Part shown: positions 15,988 through 23,909 of the stretch, piece after piece | How the letters are laid out: each line of letters opens with the position of its first letter | Position numbering within the stretch: position 1 is the stretch's first letter | Assembly: GCF_004362215.1 (NCBI RefSeq) | Contig: NZ_SNWR01000001.1 | Location: 6,678,001 to 6,742,000, forward strand | Reading direction: 5' to 3' | Length of the DNA: 64,000 nucleotides | From: Paractinoplanes brasiliensis | Lineage (GTDB): Bacteria; Actinomycetota; Actinomycetes; Mycobacteriales; Micromonosporaceae | The notes under the pieces: generated by a model | Told to the model about the DNA's origin: nothing | The model's database searches: none | Seen by the model: the letters and a program-made list of their open reading frames with translations, nothing else | Position numbers and translations under genes: made by a program

Positions 15988-17037
15988 GGGCGAGGACGCG
16001 CGCACGACCAGGGTCGTGGGCACGGTGATGGAAAGCGGAGTGCGGCCCGCGATCACGTCGGTGAGCAGGCGGACCATTTCCTCGCTGACCCGGTCGAGGG
16101 GGTGCCGGACCGTGGTCAGCGGGGGCTCGGTGGTGGCGGCCAGCCCCGAGTCGTCGAAGCCGACCACCCGGACGTCGCCGGGCACATCCCGCCCGGCCTC
16201 CCGCAGCACGCGCAGCGCGCCGTCGGCCATCGCGTCGGAGGCGGCGAAAACCGCGTCGAGGTCGGGAGAGCGTTCGAGCAGCGTACGCATGGCCGCAGCC
16301 CCCGATTCCCGGCTCCAGTCGCCGTGCACGATGCGGCCGGGGTCGATCGTCAGGCCGTGCGCGATCAGCGCGTCGTGGTAGCCCTGCAACCGGTCGACGC
16401 CGCCGGCCGTGTCCTGCGGGCCGGTGATCGTGGCGATCCGGCCGCAGCCCGCGCCGATCAGGTGCTCGACCGCCGAGCGCCCGCCGTTGCGGTCGTCGGC
16501 CATCACCGAGCTGATCACCTGTTCGTAGCCGAGGACCCGCCCGCAGGCCACGATCGGCACCTCGGCCCGGACGAGCTGGCTGAGCAGCGGGTCGCCGGAG
16601 TGCGGGGACACCAGCAGCACCCCGTCGACGTGGCCGCCGGAGAGGTAGGCGATCGTCCGGGCGCGTTCCTCGGGAGTCGACGCGATCATCAGGATCAGCG
16701 TGAGCTCACGGTCGGACAGGGCCTGGGCCACGCCGCGCAGCAGCACCGAGAAGTTCGGGTCCTCGAAGAGCAGGTGCTGCGGCTCGGTGAGCAGGAACGC
16801 GATCGACCCCGACTTGCCGGTGGCGAGCGAGCGGGCGTGCGGGTTCGCCGTGTATCCCGTACGGGAAATGGCCTCGCGGACCGCGCGGACGGCCTCGGGG
16901 CTGACCCACTCGCGCCCGTTGAGGACGCGGGAGACCGTGGCGTAGGAGACCCCGGCCTCGCGCGCGACGTCGCGGATCGTGGGCCGCTTACGCCCTGGTG
17001 ACGGCGTTGTCGGCACGTGCGGAATCATAGAGGTCAC
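15982..17037 (-). CDS. LacI-family repressor of the galactan locus
   Basis: The 351-residue protein has an N-terminal helix-turn-helix and hinge (PTIRDVAREAGVSYATVSRVLNG, then NPHARSLATG) and a periplasmic-binding-protein-like effector domain to the end. I set the start at GTG 17037 because it overlaps the preceding small ORF's stop as GTGA and has GGAG 7 bases upstream; an ATG at 17028 is the alternative. The gene lies behind the importer genes, joined through two overlapping tiny ORFs. Its likely targets are the two identical operators between the importer and the galactosidase fusion. By analogy with GanR-type regulators the inducer is probably galactobiose or galactose; this is inferred. 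Confidence 0.92.
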   Translation of the reverse strand: MTSMIPHVPTTPSPGRKRPTIRDVAREAGVSYATVSRVLNGREWVSPEAVRAVREAISRTGYTANPHARSLATGKSGSIAFLLTEPQHLLFEDPNFSVLLRGVAQALSDRELTLILMIASTPEERARTIAYLSGGHVDGVLLVSPHSGDPLLSQLVRAEVPIVACGRVLGYEQVISSVMADDRNGGRSAVEHLIGAGCGRIATITGPQDTAGGVDRLQGYHDALIAHGLTIDPGRIVHGDWSRESGAAAMRTLLERSPDLDAVFAASDAMADGALRVLREAGRDVPGDVRVVGFDDSGLAATTEPPLTTVRHPLDRVSEEMVRLLTDVIAGRTPLSITVPTTLVVRASSPA

Positions 17038-17105
17038 GCTGAGTCTCCGTTGGCATGCCCTCCTGGCCCTACGCCTGCTTCGCTCACTCCGGTGCAGTCG
17101 GTCAT
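17034..17105 (-). CDS. 23-codon small ORF, downstream copy
   Basis: ATG at 17105 to TGA at 17034, beginning MTDCTGVSEAG. The ATG shares four bases with the stop of the identical upstream ORF, and its own TGA overlaps the GTG of lacI as GTGA. CCAGGAGGGC and GGAGACTCAGC within it supply ribosome-binding sites. Such end-to-end overlap points to coupled translation, but the peptide itself may be meaningless. No homologue is recognised. Confidence 0.45.
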   Translation of the reverse strand: MTDCTGVSEAGVGPGGHANGDSA

Positions 17106-17173
17106 GCTGAGTCTCCGTTGGCATGCCCTCCTGGCCCTACGCCTGCTTCGCTCACTCCGGTGCAGTCGGTCAT
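17038..17173. repeat. perfect 68-bp tandem duplication between permease gene and lacI
   Basis: Bases 17038-17105 and 17106-17173 are identical. The unit equals a 23-codon ORF plus stop minus a 4-base overlap, so each copy keeps the ATGA/GTGA coupling. It contains GAGTGAGCGAAGCAGGCG on the minus strand, resembling short repeats seen near gene ends in Micromonosporaceae (from memory, not checked). Perfect identity suggests a recent or maintained duplication. Confidence 0.95.
17102..17173 (-). CDS. 23-codon small ORF, upstream copy
   Basis: ATG at 17173 to TGA at 17102, identical in DNA and protein to the copy that follows. Its ATG overlaps the permease stop (ATGA) and its TGA overlaps the next copy's ATG. 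It is either a translational relay from the permease to lacI or a by-product of the tandem duplication. Confidence 0.45.
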   Translation of the reverse strand: MTDCTGVSEAGVGPGGHANGDSA

Positions 17174-18057
17174 GCCTTCACCGCGCCCGCGCCGAGGTCG
17201 ACTCGCCAGTAGCGTTGCAGGGTCAGGAACAGCACGACCAGCGGAATGATCGACAGCAGCGCGCCGGTGACCACCGAGGTGTACATGGCCGGCTGGGTGG
17301 CGCCCTGGTTGAGCAGGCCGCTGAGCCCGACCGTCACCGGGAACAGCCTGTCGTCGCCGAGCATGATGAACGGCAGCATGTAGTTGTTCCAGATCGCCAC
17401 GAACTGGAACAGGAACACGGTGACCAGCCCGGCGCGCATCATCGGCAGCGCCACGCGGGAGAAGCTGCGCCAGTCGTTCGCGCCGTCCATCCGGGCCGCC
17501 TCCAGCACCTCGTCGGGCACGGTGGCCGCCGCGAAGATCCGGCACAGATAGATCCCGTACGGGCTGATGAAGCTCGGCAGCAGCACCGACCAGTACGTGT
17601 TGGTCATGCCGACCTTGGCCAGCAGCAGGTACTGCGGGATGGCCAGGATCACCGCAGGCACGAGCACCCCGGCCAGCACGATGTTGAACACCAGCGCCTT
17701 GCCGCGGAAGTCGTACTTGGCCAGCGCGAACCCGGCCATGGCGCTGACCAGCGTCGACGCCGCCGCGCCGCCGCCCGCGAAGATCGCCGAGTTGAGCATC
17801 CAGCGCCAGTACAACCCGTCGCGGTACCCGCTGAGCGAGGCGATGTTGTCGAACAGGTGCGTGCTGGGCAAGAACGTGAACGTGGTGAACAGCTCGCTCG
17901 CGCTCTTGGTCGACGCGACCACCACCCACAGCACCGGCATCAGGCAGTACGCGGCTCCGAGCAGCAACAGCACGGTGGCGGTGGGGCTGGTGCGGCGCCG
18001 GCGGGGCGGTGACGCGTCGGCGGTCACGACCGCGGCGCGTTCCAGGACGACAGCCAT
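17170..18057 (-). CDS. ABC sugar transporter permease (MalG/GanQ type)
   Basis: The 295-residue protein has six predicted TM helices and the inner-loop EAA motif EAARMDGANDWRSFSRVALP near residue 190, where it contacts the ATPase. The long Arg-rich N-terminal tail before the first helix is usual for this subfamily. The ATG at 18057 has AGGAG upstream and starts 2 bases after the stop of the first permease gene. With its partner it forms the membrane channel of a family 1 carbohydrate importer. No ATPase gene is in the locus, so a shared MsmK-like ATPase encoded elsewhere is likely. The stop overlaps the first 23-codon ORF. Confidence 0.93.
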   Translation of the reverse strand: MAVVLERAAVVTADASPPRRRRTSPTATVLLLLGAAYCLMPVLWVVVASTKSASELFTTFTFLPSTHLFDNIASLSGYRDGLYWRWMLNSAIFAGGGAAASTLVSAMAGFALAKYDFRGKALVFNIVLAGVLVPAVILAIPQYLLLAKVGMTNTYWSVLLPSFISPYGIYLCRIFAAATVPDEVLEAARMDGANDWRSFSRVALPMMRAGLVTVFLFQFVAIWNNYMLPFIMLGDDRLFPVTVGLSGLLNQGATQPAMYTSVVTGALLSIIPLVVLFLTLQRYWRVDLGAGAVKA

Positions 18058-18059
18058 GA

Positions 18060-18956
18060 TCAGTTCTCCTGACTGAAGGCGCGCGAGCCGACGAGCTTGA
18101 GGAACCCGTACGAGATGACGAACGTGGCCGCCGCGATGATCACCGACGTGGCCGCGGCGGAGTAGATGTCGTTGCGCACGAACGCGTCCCGGTACACCTT
18201 CATCAACGGGGTCCAGGTCGTCGAGATGGTGTTGCTGAGCGGCCGCAGGGTCATCGGCTCGGCGAAGACCTGCAGCGTGGCGATGAGCGAGAACAGGAAC
18301 GTCATCACCAGCGACGGCCCGATGATCGGGATCTTGATGCGCAGCGCGATCTGCACGTCGGAGGCGCCGTCGATGCGGGCCGCCTCGAACAGGTCGGTCG
18401 GGATGGCGCGCAGCGCGGTGTAGAGCACGATCATGTTGAAGCCGGCGCCGCCCCAGATCGCGATGTTGGCGACCGCGTAGAGCACCCAGGACGAGCTCAG
18501 GGCGTCCGGGGCCGTGACGCCGACCGCGTCCAGCACGTCGACGATCGGGCTGACCCGCGGCAGGTACAGGAAGCCCCACAGCAGCGAGGCGATCACGGCC
18601 GGGACCGCGTACGGGAGGAAGATCGACGTGCGGGCGAAGGTGCCCACCCGGGTCCGGCCGGCGTCGAGCAGCAGGGCCATGACCAGCGCGAGCCCGAGCA
18701 TGGCGGGAACCACGATCAGCCCGTACGCCCCGACGCGCAGCACGCTGGGCACGAACTCGGGGTCGGTCAGCGACCGGGCGTAGTTGCTGAGCCCGGCCCA
18801 CACCTCGGTGCGGGCGCCCGCACCGAGGCCAAGGCCGCTGACCTTGACCCGGCGCAGGCTCAGGTAGCCGGCGTAGACGATCGGCGCGGCCAGGAACGCC
18901 GCGAACAGCACCAGCGCCGGGGCGAGGAAGGCGTACGGCGCTCCTTTGGTCCTCAT
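18060..18956 (-). CDS. ABC sugar transporter permease (MalF/GanP type)
   Basis: The 298-residue protein has six TM helices, starting with APYAFLAPALVLFAAFLAAPIV, and the EAA loop EAARIDGASDVQIALRIKIP near residue 200. Its ATG overlaps the TGA of the binding-protein gene (ATGA), so translation is probably coupled. It pairs with the following permease. The genomic setting between a galactanase and a beta-galactosidase indicates galacto-oligosaccharides as substrate; this is inferred from context, since permease sequence alone does not give the sugar. Confidence 0.93.
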   Translation of the reverse strand: MRTKGAPYAFLAPALVLFAAFLAAPIVYAGYLSLRRVKVSGLGLGAGARTEVWAGLSNYARSLTDPEFVPSVLRVGAYGLIVVPAMLGLALVMALLLDAGRTRVGTFARTSIFLPYAVPAVIASLLWGFLYLPRVSPIVDVLDAVGVTAPDALSSSWVLYAVANIAIWGGAGFNMIVLYTALRAIPTDLFEAARIDGASDVQIALRIKIPIIGPSLVMTFLFSLIATLQVFAEPMTLRPLSNTISTTWTPLMKVYRDAFVRNDIYSAAATSVIIAAATFVISYGFLKLVGSRAFSQEN

Positions 18957-20263
18957 CCGGCGACGGTGAATCCGGCGTTCTTCAGGTCACCCACGGTGGC
19001 CTGCTGGATGGTGTCGAGGGCGGCTCCGAAGCCGGCGGCCTTCTTGCCCTCGGCGGCCTTGCCGAAGGCGTCGTTGTACGCGCTGTAGGCGACGTTGACG
19101 TTCGGACCGTACGTGAAGGGCTTGGTGATCTTGCCGGCCTCGGCGGCGAGCGCGTAGAAGTCGGGCTGGTTGCTGAAGAAGGCCGGCGGCTGGGTCAGCG
19201 CGACGCCGGTGGCGTCGTTGGCGGCGGGGTAGACGTTTGCCGTGCCGGCCAGCGCCTTGAGGGCGGCGGGATCGGTGTTGAGCCACTTCACGAACTCGGC
19301 GGCCTGCGCCTTGTGCTTGCTCTGCGAGGTGACGCTGGTGGCCGAGCCGCCCCAGTTGCCGTTGGCCGGGGCCGCGGCGTCCCAGTTGGGCAGCAGCGCG
19401 GTGTTCCACTTGCCCTTGGTCGAGGCGGCGTTGCCCTCGAGCACGCCGGGACCCCAGACCGCCCCGAGCCAGCCGACCTGGGTGCCGTCGTTGAGGGCCG
19501 CGTTCCACTCGGGCGTGTACATCGGCTTGTTGTCGATGACGCCCTCCTGCACCAGGCCACCCCAGTAGTCGGCGACCTTCTTGGTGTTGGCGTCGTTGAT
19601 GGCGACCGTCCAGGAGTCGCCCTGCACGCCCCACCACGAGGCGCCGGCCTGCTGCGAGAGGCCCGCGAACCAGCCCGGGTCGTTGGAGGAGAACGTGCCC
19701 AGGTACTGCTTCGGGTTCGCCTTGTGGATCTTGCGGGCGACCTCGGCGTACTCGTCCCAGGTCTTCGGTACTTGGACGCCGGCCTTGTCGAAGACGTCGG
19801 AGCGGTAGAAGAACATCATCGGGCCGGAGTCCTGCGGGACGCCGTAGACCGCCTCGCCGCCGAGCGTCACGGCGTTCCAGGCGGATTCGGGAAACTTGGC
19901 CTTGAGGTCGCCCGTCTCCTTGGCGATGTCGGCGACGGCGTCGGCCGCGACCAGGGTCGGGATCTTCTGGTACTCGGCCTGCATGATGTCGGGGGCGCCG
20001 CTGCCGGCCTTGATCGCGGTGAGCAGCTTGGCCACGGCCGGGTCGCCGCCGTCCTGCTTGTTGACGGTGACCTGGATGTTGGGGTGGGAGGCGTTCCAGC
20101 CCTCGACCACCTTGTCCATGTTCGGCGCCCAGCTCCAGTAGGTCAGCGCGACCTTCTCGTTGGGGTCGGCCGTGGAGGCGCCGGAGCCGGTGTCGTCGCC
20201 GCTGCACGCGGCGGTCGTCATCAGAAGCGCCGCGGCCAGGGCCCCGGCGAATGTTTTCCTCAT
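18953..20263 (-). CDS. ABC sugar-binding lipoprotein
   Basis: The 436-residue extracellular solute-binding protein (family 1) has a lipoprotein signal peptide, MRKTFAGALAAALLMTTAAC, with the lipid-modified Cys at residue 20, then a Ser/Gly/Asp-rich linker. Family features follow: VALTYWSWAPNMDKVVEGWN, and GVPQDSGPMMFFYRSDVFDKAGV near residue 150. Anchored outside the membrane, it would capture the oligosaccharides released by the galactanase and feed the two permeases. It is the first gene of the importer operon and is divergent from the GH35-GalT fusion, with two LacI-type operators in the shared promoter region. Confidence 0.93.
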   Translation of the reverse strand: MRKTFAGALAAALLMTTAACSGDDTGSGASTADPNEKVALTYWSWAPNMDKVVEGWNASHPNIQVTVNKQDGGDPAVAKLLTAIKAGSGAPDIMQAEYQKIPTLVAADAVADIAKETGDLKAKFPESAWNAVTLGGEAVYGVPQDSGPMMFFYRSDVFDKAGVQVPKTWDEYAEVARKIHKANPKQYLGTFSSNDPGWFAGLSQQAGASWWGVQGDSWTVAINDANTKKVADYWGGLVQEGVIDNKPMYTPEWNAALNDGTQVGWLGAVWGPGVLEGNAASTKGKWNTALLPNWDAAAPANGNWGGSATSVTSQSKHKAQAAEFVKWLNTDPAALKALAGTANVYPAANDATGVALTQPPAFFSNQPDFYALAAEAGKITKPFTYGPNVNVAYSAYNDAFGKAAEGKKAAGFGAALDTIQQATVGDLKNAGFTVAG

Positions 20264-20309
20264 CGATGCTCCTCACTCGGAGGGGAGAGACGTGCGTCAC
20301 CCGATTGGG

Positions 20310-20326
20310 CCTGTGACCGGTTACAG
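20310..20326. promoter_or_regulatory. LacI-type operator, copy 1
   Basis: CCTGTGACCGGTTACAG is a near-perfect palindrome around a central CG, typical of LacI-family sites. It lies 47 bases upstream of the binding-protein start and is identical to the second site 90 bases away. The repressor encoded in the operon is the likely ligand. Confidence 0.8.
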
Positions 20327-20399
20327 TGATGCTCGTTTTCATGATTGTCAAGACCTTGCGTCCTGCCCGTTACGCCGAGGTATCGTGCGTGCTCATCGA

Positions 20400-20416
20400 C
20401 CTGTGACCGGTTACAG
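20400..20416. promoter_or_regulatory. LacI-type operator, copy 2
   Basis: The same 17 bases, exactly 90 bp from copy 1 and 30 bases upstream of the GH35-GalT start. Two identical sites between divergent promoters would let one repressor control both units, possibly through a DNA loop. Confidence 0.8.
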
Positions 20417-20445
20417 GGCTTGAGTCAGATCCGCAGGGGGCAGCC

Positions 20446-23400
20446 GTGTTGTTTGTCGCGCACCATCCGTGGTCCGAGCCGCCGCGCCGGCCCCGGATGA
20501 CGAACGACGAGGACGTACGGCCGGGGGTCGCGCTGACCAGCCGCCACCTGTCGCTGAGCGGCCGGCCGGTAGTCCCGGTCTCGGGCGAGCTGCACTTCAG
20601 CCGCGTGCCCCGCCACCGCTGGGCCGAGCGCCTGCGGCAGATGCGCGCCGGCGGCGTCACCGTCGTGGCCAGCTACGTGTTCTGGCTGCACCACGTCGAA
20701 CGCCGCGGCGAACCCCGCTTCGACGGCAACCTCGACGTCGCCGCCTTCCTCGACGAGGTGCGCAACGCCGGGCTCGACATGGTGCTGCGCATCGGACCGT
20801 GGTGCCACGGCGAGAGCCGCAACGGCGGGTTCCCCGACTGGGTGCAGCGGGCCCCGGTCGCGCACCGCACCGACGACCCGGCCTACCTGGAGCTCGTGCG
20901 GGAGTGGTTCGGGCAGCTGGCCTCGCAGGTCGCCGGGGCCGAGCTGCTCGGCATTCAGCTCGAGAACGAGCTCTACGACCAGCCCGGCCACCTCGTCACG
21001 CTCAAGCGGCTGGCCCGCGAGGCCGGTTTGACCGCTCCGCTGTGGACGGCGACCGCGTGGGGTGGCGCCGACCTGCCCGACGACGAGGTGCTGCCGCTCT
21101 ACGGCGGATACGGCGACGGGTTCTGGGTCGACGCCGGCGCGCCCTGGGACCCGACGTTCCGCGACCACTACTTCTTCTCGCACGTCTGGGACGACCCGGG
21201 CATCGGCGCCGACCTGCGGCGCATGCACGAGGCGAAACTGAGCGCGCCCCAACCCCGTACGCCCTCGCCGCTGTTCCCCCCGGCGACCTGCGAGCTCGGC
21301 GGCGGCATGGCGACCGCGTACCACCGGCGCCCCTGGCCGGCCCCGCTCGACGTGGCCACGATCGCGCACTGCAAGATCGGCAACGGGTCGGCCTGGCAGG
21401 GCTATTACATGTACGCCGGGGGCACCAACCCCGTCCTGCCCGGTGGCGCGCAGGAGTCGCACGCCACCGGCTACCCGAACGACATGCCGCCGCTGGGGTA
21501 CGACTTCCACGCGCCGATCGGCGAGTCCGGCCTGCTCGCGCCCAGCCACGCCGAACTGCGCCGGCAGCACGCTTTCCTGGCGGCGTTCGGCGACCGGCTC
21601 GCCGAGATGCCGTCAACCCTTCCCCCCGTACGCCCGTCCGGGGTCAACGACTCCACGACCCTGCGCTACGCGTTGCGCAGCGACGGCGAGAGCGGGTTTC
21701 TCTTCGTCGCCTGGCACCAGCCACACTTCCCGCTGCCCGCCTACGAGCAGGCGCAGTTCCGGGTTTCCCTGGGTGAGCACGAGCTGGCCGTGCCGTCGTC
21801 GCCGGTGGACGTCCCGGCCGGAACCCTGGCCTGCTGGCCGCTGCGGCTGCCGGTGGGTGACGGCGTGCTCGACTGGGCCACCGCCTCGGCGCTGACCGTG
21901 CTGCCCGGCCCGGTGCCGACGCTGGTGCTGGTCGCCTCGGCGGGCATCGAGGTCACGTACGCGGTCGGTGGTGTGGTCTCGGCGGTGACCCCGGGCCTGT
22001 CCCCGGTGCGGGCCGGTGGTTTCGACCTGCTGGTGCTGCCGGCCTCGGTGGCCGCCTCGGTCTGGGTCGACGAGGACGGGCCGCGGCGCCGGCTGCTGCT
22101 CTCCGATGACGAGCTGCGCTGGGGCTCGGACGGGCGGGTCGACGTCCTCGCCACCGGCACACCCTCGGCGCGCGTCTATGACCCGGTCGCCGGTGAGTTC
22201 GTGGAGCTGCCGCTCGACGGCGACGGTTCCGGGTTCACGGCGTCGCTCAACCCCTTCCCCGTACGCCCGGCAGCCGCCACGGTTCCGGTCGCGTACGGGA
22301 AATACGACGGCCGCCAGTCCGCCCCCGCCGCGGAGACGTTCGACGAGCTGGCCGCCGTCCATCGGCTCGACATTCCGCCGATCCCCGCCGGGGTGGACGC
22401 GTTCCTGCACATCGACTGGGCGGGCGACGTCGGGCAGCTGCGGGTCGACGGGCGGCCCGTCACCGACCGGTTCTGGGACGGCTCGCCCTGGACGGTCAAT
22501 CTGCGCGACACCGGATGGCAGCCGGGCGCCGAGCTGACCCTGCACCTGCTGCCGCTGGCCGCCGGGTCGACCGTGGCGCTGCCGCACGAGGCCCGGGAAC
22601 GGCTCCTCGCCGCCGACGGCCAGCAGCTGCTGGCACTGGACGGCGTACGGGTGCTCGGCCGGGCGACCTGGCACGAGCGCGGGCACCGGGTACGCCGCAG
22701 CGTGCGGCACATGGCCGACGGTCGCGAGATCATCTACTACGACGACACGCTGCCGTTCAAACCTCGCCGGGCGGTCGACCAGCGGCCCCTGACCCCGGCG
22801 CCGGAACAGGCGGAGATGCGGCTCGACCCGCTGACCGGGGAGTGGATCGCGATCGCGGCCCACCGCAACGACCGGACCTTCCTGCCAGCGGCCGACCAGG
22901 ACCCGCTCGCGCCGACGACTGCGGGCGGCTTTCCGACCGAGGTGGCCGAGGAGACGTACGACGTGGTGGTCTTCGAAAACCGTTTCCCGTCGTTCTCGTC
23001 GCGGGCCTTCCACGGGCCGGAGTTGATCGACGGGGACCCGTTGTGGCCCGTCCGGCCTGCTTCCGGGCGTACGGAAGTCGTGGTCTTCTCGTCGGAGCCG
23101 TCGGGCTCGTTCGGGACGCTCAGCCCGTCACGCGCCCGGACGGTCATCGACGCCTGGGCCGACCGTACGGTGGCGTTGTCGCAGGTGGAGACGGTGGAGC
23201 AGGTGTTCGTGTTCGAGAACCGGGGGCGCGAGACCGGGGTGACGCTGCCGCACCCGCACGGGCAGATCTACGCGTTCCCGTTCGTGCCGCCGAAGGTCGA
23301 ACGGATGCTGTCCCGGGCAGCGCGGCGGCCCCGGTTGTTCGCCGACATCCTCGCGGCCGAGCAGCGAGCCGGGACCCGGGTGGTGGCGTCGAGTGCGCAC

Positions 23401-23766
23401 TGGACAGCTTACGTGCCCGCGGCGGCTCGGTGGCCGGTCGAGGTGCACCTGGCGCCGCACCGGGACGTGCCTGACCTGCCGGCGCTGACCGACGAGGAGC
23501 GGGACGACCTGGCCGTGATCTACCTGGACGTGCTGGGGCGGCTCGACCGGTACTACGACGGGGTGGAGGCTTTGCCGTACATCTCGGGGGTGTTCCAGGC
23601 GCCGGTGCGGACGGGGCGTGACCTGTTCCGGCTCCATCTGCAGGTGTTCTCGGTCTTGCGGGCGCCGGGGAAGCTGAAGTATCTGGCGGGGGTGGAGTCG
23701 GCGATGGCTTCCTGGATCAGCGACACGTCGCCGGAGCGGGTGGCCGCCCGGCTGCGGGCAGTGTGA
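20446..23766 (+). CDS. GH35 beta-galactosidase fused to galactose-1-phosphate uridylyltransferase
   Basis: One uninterrupted 1106-codon frame holds two enzymes. Residues about 25-750 are a GH35 beta-galactosidase: GELHFSRVPRHRWAERLRQM, the acid/base Glu175 in IQLENELYDQPG, a likely nucleophile Glu283 in ATCELGGG, and C-terminal beta domains ending near GVRVLGRATW. Residues about 755-1106 are a full GalT: MADGREIIYYDD, MRLDPLTGEWIAIAAHRND, and the catalytic LPHPHGQIYAFPF near residue 936. No signal peptide is present, so imported galacto-oligosaccharides would be split in the cytoplasm and galactose 1-phosphate converted to UDP-galactose. GalK and GalE are not in the window. No stop or good ribosome site lies at the join, which favours a true fusion. 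GTG 20446 follows AGGGGG; an ATG at 20497 is the alternative start. Confidence 0.9.
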   Translation: MLFVAHHPWSEPPRRPRMTNDEDVRPGVALTSRHLSLSGRPVVPVSGELHFSRVPRHRWAERLRQMRAGGVTVVASYVFWLHHVERRGEPRFDGNLDVAAFLDEVRNAGLDMVLRIGPWCHGESRNGGFPDWVQRAPVAHRTDDPAYLELVREWFGQLASQVAGAELLGIQLENELYDQPGHLVTLKRLAREAGLTAPLWTATAWGGADLPDDEVLPLYGGYGDGFWVDAGAPWDPTFRDHYFFSHVWDDPGIGADLRRMHEAKLSAPQPRTPSPLFPPATCELGGGMATAYHRRPWPAPLDVATIAHCKIGNGSAWQGYYMYAGGTNPVLPGGAQESHATGYPNDMPPLGYDFHAPIGESGLLAPSHAELRRQHAFLAAFGDRLAEMPSTLPPVRPSGVNDSTTLRYALRSDGESGFLFVAWHQPHFPLPAYEQAQFRVSLGEHELAVPSSPVDVPAGTLACWPLRLPVGDGVLDWATASALTVLPGPVPTLVLVASAGIEVTYAVGGVVSAVTPGLSPVRAGGFDLLVLPASVAASVWVDEDGPRRRLLLSDDELRWGSDGRVDVLATGTPSARVYDPVAGEFVELPLDGDGSGFTASLNPFPVRPAAATVPVAYGKYDGRQSAPAAETFDELAAVHRLDIPPIPAGVDAFLHIDWAGDVGQLRVDGRPVTDRFWDGSPWTVNLRDTGWQPGAELTLHLLPLAAGSTVALPHEARERLLAADGQQLLALDGVRVLGRATWHERGHRVRRSVRHMADGREIIYYDDTLPFKPRRAVDQRPLTPAPEQAEMRLDPLTGEWIAIAAHRNDRTFLPAADQDPLAPTTAGGFPTEVAEETYDVVVFENRFPSFSSRAFHGPELIDGDPLWPVRPASGRTEVVVFSSEPSGSFGTLSPSRARTVIDAWADRTVALSQVETVEQVFVFENRGRETGVTLPHPHGQIYAFPFVPPKVERMLSRAARRPRLFADILAAEQRAGTRVVASSAHWTAYVPAAARWPVEVHLAPHRDVPDLPALTDEERDDLAVIYLDVLGRLDRYYDGVEALPYISGVFQAPVRTGRDLFRLHLQVFSVLRAPGKLKYLAGVESAMASWISDTSPERVAARLRAV

Positions 23767-23829
23767 TCGTCAGGCGTCACCCCACTCGGACATTTTCGAC
23801 TTAACCGTTTTATGCCCTTTGTTGCTCAG

Positions 23830-23865
23830 GCCGGGCGTCGGCGGGAGCCCTCGCCGCCGCCCGGC
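23830..23865. terminator. bidirectional stem-loop between GalT fusion and fprA
   Basis: A 14-bp stem with one mismatch (GCCGGGCGTCGGCG against CGCCGCCGCCCGGC) and an 8-base loop lies between two convergent genes and could end transcripts from both sides. Confidence 0.7.
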
Positions 23866-23909
23866 TCCTGCAATGTCCCATCATGCATCCACGGCGGTCA
23901 ATACGCCGA

